From Clostridia bacterium (lineage in GTDB: Bacteria > Bacillota_E > SLMV01 > PUMD01), in contig PWUB01000319.1 of assembly GCA_003563755.1 (NCBI GenBank), positions 1-6,814 on the forward strand: a stretch of 6,814 nt of DNA, given 5' to 3'. The notes under the pieces are model-generated. The model was not told where the DNA came from and made no database searches. It saw only the letters and a list, made by a program, of their open reading frames with translations. Every line of letters begins with the position of its first letter. Positions within the stretch are counted from its first letter, which is position 1. The position numbers and the translations under genes are program-made. This document shows, one piece after another, positions 1 to 5,791 of this stretch.

Positions 1-157
1 CGGCAAATCCCAGAGAGTCCAGTCTCTTCGCCAGCAGTTCCCCCACCTCGTTGACACCCTCAGCGTGCTCACTGGCCGAGTCCATGTTCACCAGGCGCTC
101 CAGGAGCTCTTCCGTGCTCGTCCTGCGTGCGGCGGCTGCATCGAAAACCGTCATCAT
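1..157 (-). CDS. M20-family metallopeptidase (glutamate carboxypeptidase-like), N-terminal part only
   Basis: This is the first 52 codons of a gene that runs off the left edge. The translation begins MMTVFDAAAARRTSTEELL and continues through LLERLVNMDSASEHAEGVNE (about residues 18-37) to LLAKRLDSLGF (about 41-51). The pattern of a helix, 'LV.(I/M)DS.S.....GV', and then 'LL..RL..LGF' is how M20 zinc peptidases of the carboxypeptidase G2/ArgE/DapE group begin, in the helix before the first metal-binding strand. These are usually co-catalytic zinc enzymes that remove a C-terminal or acyl amino acid. The metal ligands lie beyond the window, so activity and substrate cannot be judged. The start at 157 has a GGAGGG site at 166-171 with an 8-base spacer; the adjacent ATG at 154 is an alternative. 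No signal peptide is visible, so the protein is probably cytoplasmic. Confidence 0.72.
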   Translation of the reverse strand, partial: MMTVFDAAAARRTSTEELLERLVNMDSASEHAEGVNEVGELLAKRLDSLGFA

Positions 158-653
158 GATCCCAACCCTCCGCTGCAATATGGAGATGCACCTTCATGTG
201 CCAGGAATTCGCCGGGACCCACGGCAGGTCCTGTCCCAGTCGGTCCATCACCAACGGGAGTTCGTGCTGCTGATGCAGTAAGACCGGGGCTGATCCTGGT
301 GATGCACATCCGCCACGGTCACCAGGTGATTCAGTCAGACTGTCTCATCTGTCCCCGCCAACCAGAACGCGGTGGGCATCCCAGAGCCTCAATGATGGGT
401 ATGCCCTGCGGACACGCGTGGGCATCCCGGGACCAGGCCCGCCCACGCACCCGGCGGACCCTGATCAGTCGTGTTGCCTCGTGCTGTTGACCCTCAACAC
501 TCCCGCCCCCACTGACCGACTCCAGGAACACCGTTGCTACCGTACGTTCAGACACACCCTTCTTACCCGAGCAGGAGGCGGGCAGGGATATCCACCACGG
601 AGCCTCCGGAACCTGGTCAATGCGGGGGTGTTCCTCACCGCTGAGCTTATGGC
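158..653. other. gene-poor stretch between the M20 gene and the serine hydrolase
   Basis: About 500 bases without a convincing gene. The minus strand holds a frame that stays open for 120 codons after the serine-hydrolase stop (down to a TGA at 331-333), but it has no supported start and its translation is not protein-like in composition. Another short minus frame (69-254) reads plausibly in its middle (PWVPANSWHMKVHLHIAAEG) but runs into the M20 start out of phase. An 11-base direct repeat, GTGGGCATCCC, occurs at 372-382 and 418-428. The M20 promoter should lie here, but no good -10/-35 pair is visible. Confidence 0.5.
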
Positions 654-684
654 GGTGCGGACGCCGGAGCGAGACGCCCGCACC
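654..684 (-). terminator. strong stem-loop 9 bases after the serine hydrolase stop
   Basis: GGTGCGGACGCC (654-665) and GACGCCCGCACC (673-684) form a 12-pair stem, two pairs being G-U wobbles on the minus-strand transcript, around a 7-base loop. Its position right behind the minus-strand stop at 694 fits a terminator or 3'-end stabilising hairpin. No U-tract follows on the minus strand (GCCATAAGC), so classical intrinsic termination is not assured. Confidence 0.5.
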
Positions 685-693
685 ATGATGCTT

Positions 694-1542
694 TCAGGAA
701 AGGTGATCGTAGCACATCCGCGCCAGCTTCTGCACAGCGATCTGCGCCGCCGCGTGTCCCGGCACCCCGTCAGGCAGATCCTCGGCGGAAACCTGGTCCG
801 TTATCACGGCCAGTATGAACAGCGGATTGTCGTCGGCATCATATATGATCCCCGCATCGTTGATGGTCCGCTTACCGCTGCCGGTCTTGTGCGCGACCCG
901 GGTGCCGCGGGGAAGGCGGAAGGGAAGCCGGGTGCGGAGCTTCTGGCGGCTGAGGATGTCGAGGGCCAGCTGGCACAGCTCCCTCGTGCATCCCAGCACC
1001 GCGGCTGCATCTTCATCGCCGGCGCCGGCCAGTATCAGGTCGTAGAGCAGTCCGAGATCGTTGGGGGTCGTAGCGTTGCTCAGTTCAACATCGTAATCCC
1101 ATGGCAGATCATTCGGGGTTCCCTGGCTGTGCCGGTGCGCGGTGTTCTTCATGCCGATGCGGCGGCAGTAGGCGGTGACCGAATCAAGGCCCAGCATGTC
1201 CGAGATGATGCCCGTGCAGGTGTTGTCGCTGACGATGATCATCATGTGCATTACATCCACCAGGGGTATGGTGAACCCCGGCTGGAAGTGCTGGAAGGTC
1301 CCCGAGTTGTTGTCCTGGCACTTCGCTTCTATGGTCACGGGTTGATCCAGGCTCAGCACTCCCTCATTCACCTGCTCGAGAGCAGCCATCATTATCGCAG
1401 TCTTCCTGGTGCTGGCCGAGGGCAGTACCAGGTCGCCGTTTCTGTCAGCCATCTCCCCGGTCCGAAGATTCTTCAGGTGCCAGTTGATCTCGTATGGCTG
1501 GGCACCGCAGTAAGAGTGCAGCTGTCGTACCAACCCTTGCAT
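694..1542 (-). CDS. serine hydrolase of the class A beta-lactamase fold, no signal peptide
   Basis: 282 residues, with the three active-site elements of the penicillin-recognising serine enzymes in the right order and spacing. SxxK is S44-T-R-K47 within PSASTRKTAIM, SDN is residues 105-107 (VSDNTCTG), and KTG is 219-221 (HKTGSGKRTINDAGII). The length and the 'NDAGI(I/V)Y' strand after KTG match the class A fold (COG2367-like). The omega-loop region (WDYDVELSNATTP, 148-160) differs from the canonical ExxLN: a similar string is present but carries an extra residue, so the general base is uncertain. True beta-lactamase activity should not be assumed; DD-peptidase, esterase or another amidase role is possible. 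Most relatives are exported, yet here the fold begins almost at residue 1. The start is supported by AAAGGGG about 9 bases upstream. The gene follows the zinc-ribbon gene by 39 bases in the same frame and is probably co-transcribed with it. Confidence 0.85.
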   Translation of the reverse strand: MQGLVRQLHSYCGAQPYEINWHLKNLRTGEMADRNGDLVLPSASTRKTAIMMAALEQVNEGVLSLDQPVTIEAKCQDNNSGTFQHFQPGFTIPLVDVMHMMIIVSDNTCTGIISDMLGLDSVTAYCRRIGMKNTAHRHSQGTPNDLPWDYDVELSNATTPNDLGLLYDLILAGAGDEDAAAVLGCTRELCQLALDILSRQKLRTRLPFRLPRGTRVAHKTGSGKRTINDAGIIYDADDNPLFILAVITDQVSAEDLPDGVPGHAAAQIAVQKLARMCYDHLS

Positions 1543-1581
1543 TGGCCATGTCCCCTTTCGTGGACGTCTGCACCTATCTTC

Positions 1582-1788
1582 TCAGGGAAGGTGCAGTTGT
1601 CCTTCCTGCAAGGAAGGCGAATTCTTCACCCCGGGGCGTTCATCCTCGCCACGGCAGGCGTCCCCGGGACCCGCGGGACCGGCCGGCACACCGCTGGAAT
1701 CCTCGCCACAGTAAGGACAGATCCAGGGGGAGCTGTCGGCCGCGGAGTAGGACCGCCTTCGGCATCCTGGGCACCTCTTGCACAGCAT
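1582..1788 (-). CDS. zinc-ribbon miniprotein
   Basis: 68 residues. It begins MLCKRCPGCRRRSYSAADSS and then carries PWICPYCGED. Two knuckles, C6-P-G-C9 and C24-P-Y-C27-G, separated by 14 residues, make a typical zinc ribbon, with an additional C3 and C45. The rest (about 30-68) is a Gly/Pro/acidic low-complexity tail without a membrane segment. A GGGGTGAT Shine-Dalgarno-like site lies 5 bases before the ATG at 1788. Its stop is 39 bases before the serine hydrolase start, on the same strand and in the same reading frame. It may therefore be an upstream operon partner, or the N-terminal part of an ancestral ribbon-linker-hydrolase protein split by one TGA. Zinc ribbons bind nucleic acid or protein, or are structural; the role here is unknown. 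That it is expressed is an inference from the intact cysteine pattern and the RBS. Confidence 0.55.
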   Translation of the reverse strand: MLCKRCPGCRRRSYSAADSSPWICPYCGEDSSGVPAGPAGPGDACRGEDERPGVKNSPSLQEGQLHLP

Positions 1789-2064
1789 ACTTCATCACCC
1801 CGGTGACAGCATATCGAGGGCGTGTGCCAGCAGCCTGTCACATCCGGGCGAAGGGAACAGTGGAGTCGGGTGACTCATGTAGTGCAATGCCTTCGGATGA
1901 GGGGGAATCCCCGAGGGTCGTGACGAAAGGTTGAGCAGTCATCGGACGACCTCGTCGCCCTTGTCATCATGTCGCAACCCGGGCATGTACACACTGATCC
2001 GACCCATCGCGGGCAGCAGAAACCACAGGCATCAATCCGTTTTCTGTGAAGGGAGCCCCCCTCT
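1789..2064. promoter_or_regulatory. divergent intergenic region between the zinc-ribbon and DUF3604 genes
   Basis: 276 bases separating a minus-strand unit from a plus-strand gene, so promoters for both should be here. I see no convincing sigma-70 pair; TTGTCA (1961) with CATGTA (1984) at 17 bases is a weak plus-strand candidate. Two small hairpins are present: GAGTC/GACTC (1863-1867 with 1872-1876), and CCTTCGG/CCGAGGG (1890-1896 with 1911-1917, one G-U pair) enclosing a GGGGGAATCC run. A cysteine-rich minus frame overlaps this region but is not supported as a gene. Confidence 0.35.
2049..2055 (+). promoter_or_regulatory. ribosome binding site fixing the GTG start at 2065
   Basis: AAGGGAG lies 9 bases upstream of GTG at 2065. 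The next in-frame candidate starts lie well inside the N-terminal beta domain, so this site decides the start. Confidence 0.65.
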
Positions 2065-4260
2065 GTGAAGACCAATTGCTGTGATGCTCAGGAGTCATCC
2101 ACCTGGTACGGCCGGGCCAGCCTGGACCCCTCGAGGCCGATCACCGCCGGCCAGGTAGGCACATGGACCATCTCATACACCGTGGGCAGATACGGCGTGG
2201 ACAACGGCGGACGGATCAAGGTGGCCATGCGGCTGGCCAGCGACTGGGCCGAACCCCAGATGGCCGATCCACAAGCGCCCCACTATCTCACGGTGTCGAC
2301 CACGGGCGACGCCAGGCTCAGGGCCGTGTTCGAACCCAAGGGCCACATGCGGCCCTGGTTCAAGGTGACCACGATCTACGTGCTGGACGGGTCCCTGAAG
2401 GAGGGCGACCAGGTGTTCATCACTTACGGCGACACGTCCGGCGGCGGACCCGGAACCCGGGCCCAGACCTTTCGTGAAAGCGCCTTCGAATTCCGGGTCC
2501 TGGTCGAGTCCTTTGAGACGAATATCTTCGTCCGGGTACCGAGCTCACCGCGCGTCGAGATCCGGGGAGGTGATGCCCGGCGGCTGGTGCTCATCGCCCC
2601 GGGCCACGTGACCACCGGAGTTCCTTTCAGCGTGACGCTCAATGCGGAGGACGGCTGGGGCAATCCTGCCTCCTCGTACGCCGGTGTCGTGAACCTGTCC
2701 TCGGAGGTACCGGTCGACGGCCTGCCCGAGACGGTCGCCTTCGACAGGGGGGCGGAGGCCGTGCGCAAGATATCGGGTCTCACCGCCCTGCAAGGCCGGC
2801 TCCGGATCACGGCGCGAAATGAAGACCTGGGTGAAGCCAGGAGTAACCCTATCGAGTGCTTCTCCGCCGACCCCGAGTTCCGGCTGTTCTGGGCGGATCT
2901 TCACGGGCAGACCGACAGCACCGTGGGCACGGGCAGCGTCGAGGAATACTTCAACTTCGCCAGGGACATCGGCTGCGTCGATGTATGCACCCACCAGGGC
3001 AACGATTTTCAGATAACCAGGGAGGACTGGAAGGAGATCACGGAGGAGACCCGTGATTTTCATGCACCCGGAGAGTTCGTGACCTTCCTCGGCTACGAGT
3101 GGTCGGGCAACACGCCGGCCGGAGGAGACCACAATGTCATCTACATGCAGGACGACCAGCCCATCTACAGGTCGAGCCACTGGCAGGTTTCGGACCTTTC
3201 CGACGCCCATCTCGACCGATACCCGGTGGACAGGTTGTATGACACCCTGAGAGGATGGGATGCCATCATCATCCCCCACATCGGCGGTCGCCGGGCCAGC
3301 CTGGACTACCACGATCCCGAATTGGAGCCGGTCATAGAGATATGCTCCGTGCACGGCCGTTTCGAGTGGTTCCTGCAGGAGGCCTTCGAGAAGGGGCACC
3401 GGGTGGGAGTCATCGGTGCAGGTGATGATCACACGGGAAGACCCGGGGCCAGCTACGGTACCAGCGCCTCCTTCGGCGTCCGCGGCGGCCTGGCGGGAAT
3501 CCTGGCCCGCTCCCTGACCCGCGAGGGTATCTGGGAGGCCCTGAAGGCACGCCGAACCTACGCCACCACCGGGGAGAGAATCCTGCTGTCGGTCATGTCC
3601 GGACAGCACCACATGGGAGAGGCCTTCACGTGCGCCGGACGGCCCAGGATCGAGGTGAGCGTGCACGGCACGGCACCCCTGTACTCGGTGCAAGTCATCA
3701 GGGGAGACCGGGTGGTGTACGATCACGAGCTGGTGAGACCCGCCGACCATACCACCGGAAAGATCCGTGTGACCTGGAGGGGAGCGCGGCTGAAGAGCCG
3801 CGGGCGGCACACCAACTGGGAGGGAAGCCTGAAGATAGCCGACGGCAACTTCGGTTCGGTGACTGAGTTCGCCTTCGATAACCCCCGCCAGGGCGTAACC
3901 CACTCCAGCGATAAGGAGATCCGCTGGTCTTCAATGACTTCCGGCGACCTGGATGGGTTGATCGTCGGGGTCGATGGCGCAGACAACCCCAGGTTCCGCT
4001 TCGAGAGCGAGCCCATCTCCTTCTCTTTCACGCTGTCGGAACTTCGGTCGGGTCCGATCACCAGGGAGGCGGGACGGGTGGATCAGAGGGTAGAGGTGTC
4101 GCTGGCCCGGGCGAAACCGGGACCCGAGGAGGTGGAGTTCATCTTCGCAGACGAGGAGGTCGGGCGGGGCACCCACCCCTACTACGTGCGGGTCACCCAG
4201 GAGGACGGGGAGATGGCGTGGAGCAGCCCCCTGTACGTCGATGTCCGGCCGGACACCTGA
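2065..4260 (+). CDS. DUF3604 family protein, PHP-superfamily predicted metal-dependent hydrolase
   Basis: 731 residues, GTG start. The N-terminal part (about 1-160) is an all-beta domain with family-like strings such as ITAGQVGTWTISYTVG, GGRIKVAMRLASDW and RAQTFRESAFEFRVLV. Residues about 173-265 form an Ig-like domain (RLVLIAPG...SVTLNAEDGWGNP). The catalytic PHP-like domain runs from about 275 to 520: FWADLHGQTDSTVG (H280, D284), THQGNDFQIT (H310, D314), FLGYEWSG (E345), GGDHNVIY (H356), IIIPHIGG (H405), EICSVHGRFEW (E425, H430) and GAGDDHTGRPG (D455, H456). These His/Asp/Glu residues are the likely metal ligands. WEALKARRTYATTGERI (about 491-506) is the typical end of this domain, and a C-terminal beta domain follows. 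Family members are predicted hydrolases, possibly phosphoesterases; the substrate is not known. There is no signal peptide or membrane segment, so it is probably cytoplasmic. It stands alone on the plus strand, convergent with tenA. Confidence 0.9.
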   Translation: MKTNCCDAQESSTWYGRASLDPSRPITAGQVGTWTISYTVGRYGVDNGGRIKVAMRLASDWAEPQMADPQAPHYLTVSTTGDARLRAVFEPKGHMRPWFKVTTIYVLDGSLKEGDQVFITYGDTSGGGPGTRAQTFRESAFEFRVLVESFETNIFVRVPSSPRVEIRGGDARRLVLIAPGHVTTGVPFSVTLNAEDGWGNPASSYAGVVNLSSEVPVDGLPETVAFDRGAEAVRKISGLTALQGRLRITARNEDLGEARSNPIECFSADPEFRLFWADLHGQTDSTVGTGSVEEYFNFARDIGCVDVCTHQGNDFQITREDWKEITEETRDFHAPGEFVTFLGYEWSGNTPAGGDHNVIYMQDDQPIYRSSHWQVSDLSDAHLDRYPVDRLYDTLRGWDAIIIPHIGGRRASLDYHDPELEPVIEICSVHGRFEWFLQEAFEKGHRVGVIGAGDDHTGRPGASYGTSASFGVRGGLAGILARSLTREGIWEALKARRTYATTGERILLSVMSGQHHMGEAFTCAGRPRIEVSVHGTAPLYSVQVIRGDRVVYDHELVRPADHTTGKIRVTWRGARLKSRGRHTNWEGSLKIADGNFGSVTEFAFDNPRQGVTHSSDKEIRWSSMTSGDLDGLIVGVDGADNPRFRFESEPISFSFTLSELRSGPITREAGRVDQRVEVSLARAKPGPEEVEFIFADEEVGRGTHPYYVRVTQEDGEMAWSSPLYVDVRPDT

Positions 4261-4507
4261 ACAAGAGGGCCCACAGGTGTGACTACGTCAGAGCGCGGTC
4301 GTAATTCGGAGGGGGCTCCGGGATGATCCCACTGCCCCCTCCATTATCACAGCGTGTACTGCCGATCCCGCGAATCGAGGCGACAGCGAGGGAAACCCCG
4401 ACCACGCACATTCCCGTCCGGACGGGGTTAGCGCGCCATTTTCACTCCTGCGGCTGTGGGTGCCGCGGTCCGCCACCATCCCCCACCCGCCCCTGCACCC
4501 CCGTCCG
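4261..4507. other. convergent intergenic region between the DUF3604 and tenA genes
   Basis: 247 bases between two converging genes. Apart from the hairpin at 4308-4342 I see nothing functional. The rest is C-rich on the plus strand and carries only short open frames without ribosome binding sites. Confidence 0.6.
4308..4342. terminator. GC-rich hairpin, candidate bidirectional terminator
   Basis: GGAGGGGGC (4308-4316) and GCCCCCTCC (4334-4342) are perfect inverted repeats. The loop contains a second small palindrome, GGGATGATCCC (4320-4330). Outside the stem, TAAT (4302-4305) can pair with ATTA (4343-4346) across a 2-base bulge. It lies 47 bases after the plus-strand stop and 165 bases after the minus-strand tenA stop. 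No T-run follows on either side, so it would be an atypical terminator or an end-protecting structure. Confidence 0.5.
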
Positions 4508-5140
4508 TCACGGGGAAGAATACTCATGGGCCTGCTGGAAAAACCCCAGCTCCAGTTCCATCGCGGTGCGGTACAGCCCGGCCGCGTTCCCCTCTCCGGC
4601 GGCGTGCCGATCGTAGAGTGTCTCCAGCCTTTCCGCCAGGGCCGCGAATCCGTCATCGGAGTAGGTCTCTACCCACTCCCGGTACGGGCTTTGTGGGTTG
4701 ACGGCGCACACCAATGACTTGCCCAGAAAAGAGTACAGCCTCATGCAGGGCATCATCGCGGCCATGATGGCCGGGAGAGGTTCACTCCAGGCCACACGAA
4801 GGAGAAAGTCAGTGTACGCGCGGGTCGCGGATGCGGGTTTCGGCTCCAGATCCACTCCCCATCGCTCCGCGTACTTGCGGTGCAGGTTAAGCTCATCCAG
4901 TGCCCCTTGCAGAAGCTGCAGAAGCTCGGTCATACTCTCCTGATCAGTGGCCTTGGCCAGGGCCAGGGCATATGCCCTGGCAAATGACTCCAGGAAAAAG
5001 GCGTCCTGGCCCACGTAGAATTCGAAGGAGGTGCGGCTGAGGTCGCCGCTGGCGATCCCCTGGACAAAGGGATGATGCAGACACTCAGTTGCCAGGTCTT
5101 CAGAGCTCTTCCACAGCTGTCGAGCATTCATCTCTGCCAT
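4508..5140 (-). CDS. tenA: TenA family protein (thiaminase II / aminopyrimidine aminohydrolase type), Cys form
   Basis: 210 residues from the chosen start, close to the usual 220 or so. TenA hydrolyses amino-HMP released from degraded thiamin, returning HMP to thiamin synthesis in the cytoplasm. All five catalytic positions known from Bacillus TenA can be matched: D46 in YVGQDAFFLESFARAY, Y109 in RAYTDFLL, C132 in AAMMPCMRLYSFLG, Y160 in WVETYSDDGF, and E197 in MELELGFFQQAHEY. The Cys in the PC(x)xLY motif places it in the TenA_C group. The fold is all-helical, with no signal peptide. The frame stays open 14 codons further upstream, but the Shine-Dalgarno site lies inside that extension, so the start is ATG at 5140 or ATG at 5131. 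No other thiamin gene is adjacent, so the assignment rests on the protein itself. Confidence 0.88.
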   Translation of the reverse strand: MAEMNARQLWKSSEDLATECLHHPFVQGIASGDLSRTSFEFYVGQDAFFLESFARAYALALAKATDQESMTELLQLLQGALDELNLHRKYAERWGVDLEPKPASATRAYTDFLLRVAWSEPLPAIMAAMMPCMRLYSFLGKSLVCAVNPQSPYREWVETYSDDGFAALAERLETLYDRHAAGEGNAAGLYRTAMELELGFFQQAHEYSSP

Positions 5141-5152
5141 CTCCTTCCTCCC
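5141..5152 (-). promoter_or_regulatory. double ribosome binding site choosing the tenA start
   Basis: The minus strand reads GGGAGGAAGGAG directly before ATG GCA GAG ATG. GGGAGG is 6 bases before the ATG at 5140, while the second AAGGAG is well spaced (9 bases) for the ATG at 5131. Both starts are usable, differing by three residues. The site argues against a start at 5182. Confidence 0.65.
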
Positions 5153-5189
5153 TGTCCAGATCACATGACAGGCGGGTATCACCGCTCAG
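5143..5189 (-). promoter_or_regulatory. tenA leader with TPP-riboswitch-like words, incomplete
   Basis: Reading the minus strand towards tenA there is CTGAG (5189-5185), then ATACCC (5179-5174), then TGATCTGGA (5163-5155), then GGGAGG (5152-5147). A THI-box/TPP riboswitch has CUGAGA, (U)ACCC, ACCUGAUCUGG and AGGGA in the same order and similar spacing, and commonly precedes thiamin genes. However, the 5' GGGGxGCC element is not found, CCTGATCTGG reads TGTGATCTGG, and the UAAUxCCxGCG segment is missing. The same bases form GCGG/CCGC (5172-5185) and CCTGTC/GACAGG (5151-5172) hairpins just before the RBS. It is either a decayed or rearranged riboswitch, or chance. Confidence 0.25.
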
Positions 5190-5242
5190 TTTCCACGCCG
5201 GCTCGCGTCTTCCTGCCTGCGTCGGGGAGAACGGCTCAATGG

Positions 5243-5272
5243 GAGAGGCTCTGAGAGCCGGTGGAGCCTCTC
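5243..5272. repeat. inverted repeat in the tenA upstream region with two mutually exclusive pairings
   Basis: GAGAGGCTC (5243-5251) and GAGCCTCTC (5264-5272) are a perfect 9-base inverted repeat with a 12-base loop. Within it, GGCTCT (5247-5252) can pair instead with AGAGCC (5254-5259). A further GGCTC lies at 5233-5237. It is about 100-130 bases upstream of tenA on the minus strand and could be leader structure or attenuation. No U-tract is seen. Confidence 0.4.
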
Positions 5273-5422
5273 GCATCTGCAGGCTGCATGGGTCCTGGTA
5301 GACAAATATGCGGATCTTGCTGCGAGGATCGTGCAGGGGAGCGACTCGCACATTACACTTGCGGCGCTCAGAGATATTCCCAGCACTCACATTGGAGTCA
5401 CCCCAGAGGAGGCTGGTGTGTG

Positions 5423-5603
5423 TCATACCTCCTGCAAAATTCCGGCCGGGTCAACTCCATACTCGACCCGCTTGGCGAAATCTCGGGCAACCAGAATGCC
5501 CCCGCACGGGTGTCTCCCCTGCCAGCTATTTCTGCGCCCATCCCACGCAGCCCAGGAGCTGATGCAACACCAGGTAGTCTTCGGTTTCCGCTTTCGACCG
5601 CAT
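5423..5603 (-). pseudogene. possible remnant of a decayed gene, family not recognised
   Basis: Two minus-strand pieces in different frames look like protein. The first, 5603-5526, reads MRSKAETEDYLVLHQLLGCV and then GWAQK before TAG. The second, 5503-5423, reads GGILVARDFAKRVEYGVDPA and then GILQEV before TGA. Together they could be the C-terminal end of one gene broken by a frameshift. The DPxGIL ending is reminiscent of FAD-linked oxidase C-termini, but this is too weak to assign. No upstream portion is recognisable in phase, and chance cannot be excluded in GC-rich DNA. Confidence 0.2.
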
Positions 5604-5776
5604 CGCCCGCGGGCAATCGGTGCGGGGCCCGGGGTACCTTCGACGCCGCACCGTTGATGGGGCCTCTGTAGAACCGATGACGCGGTCACCCCGGGATGCC
5701 CCCGGGTGCTTGCACCTGGATTCCCCGGAGGGGCAACTGGATGACTTCTGCTTGTGCTACATCACCGTTCAGGGTA

Positions 5777-5789
5777 GCGGAAGTTCCGC
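5777..5789. terminator. short palindrome directly after the lipoprotein stop
   Basis: GCGGAAGTTCCGC is a perfect odd palindrome (GCGGAA, G, TTCCGC) three bases beyond the minus-strand stop at 5792. The hairpin would have five pairs and a 3-base loop, with no U-tract behind it. It is a weak terminator candidate, noted because of its position. Confidence 0.25.
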
Positions 5790-5791
5790 GT

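Larger units (their letters stand above)
5153..5791. other. gene-poor stretch between the lipoprotein and tenA
   Basis: More than 600 bases with no intact gene I can support. It holds the tenA leader, the inverted repeat at 5243-5272, coding-like minus-strand fragments at 5423-5603, and a palindrome after the lipoprotein stop. A minus frame starting with ATG at 5426 overlaps the preceding fragment's stop as ATGA and has AGGAGG one base before it, which is too close. It would run 108 codons into tenA out of frame, with a low-complexity end, and is doubtful. The tenA promoter should be here; TGTAAT (5357-5352, minus strand) is a possible -10 but has no matching -35. Confidence 0.45.

Noticed and set aside
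69..254. Short minus frame containing PWVPANSWHMKVHLHIAAEG
   Set aside because: The middle reads plausibly, but it has no RBS and overlaps the M20 start out of phase, ending in an Arg/Gly-rich shadow.
372..428. Two copies of GTGGGCATCCC 46 bases apart, as a CRISPR or repeat array
   Set aside because: Only two short copies exist, with no further units or spacer regularity.
694..1542. Calling the hydrolase a beta-lactamase resistance gene
   Set aside because: There is no signal peptide and no clean Glu166 motif; only the fold and the three shared motifs are supported.
418..1806. 462-codon open frame on the plus strand
   Set aside because: It lies antisense over the serine hydrolase, whose three catalytic motifs prove the minus strand codes. 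The plus-strand translation has no recognisable motif or RBS.
1875..2075. Cysteine-rich minus-strand frame (CGFCC, CTCPGC)
   Set aside because: It starts at a TTG inside the DUF3604 gene without an RBS, the cysteine spacing is irregular compared with the real ribbon at 1582-1788, and it ends in unstructured sequence.
2545..3903. 452-codon open frame on the minus strand
   Set aside because: It is antisense to the DUF3604 gene, which has family motifs along its length; GC-rich genes often leave such open antisense frames.
5100..5426. 108-codon minus frame starting ATGACACAC with AGGAGG next to it
   Set aside because: The RBS is only one base from the ATG, the second half is low complexity, and it runs into tenA out of frame. 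It is mentioned under the gene-poor stretch only.
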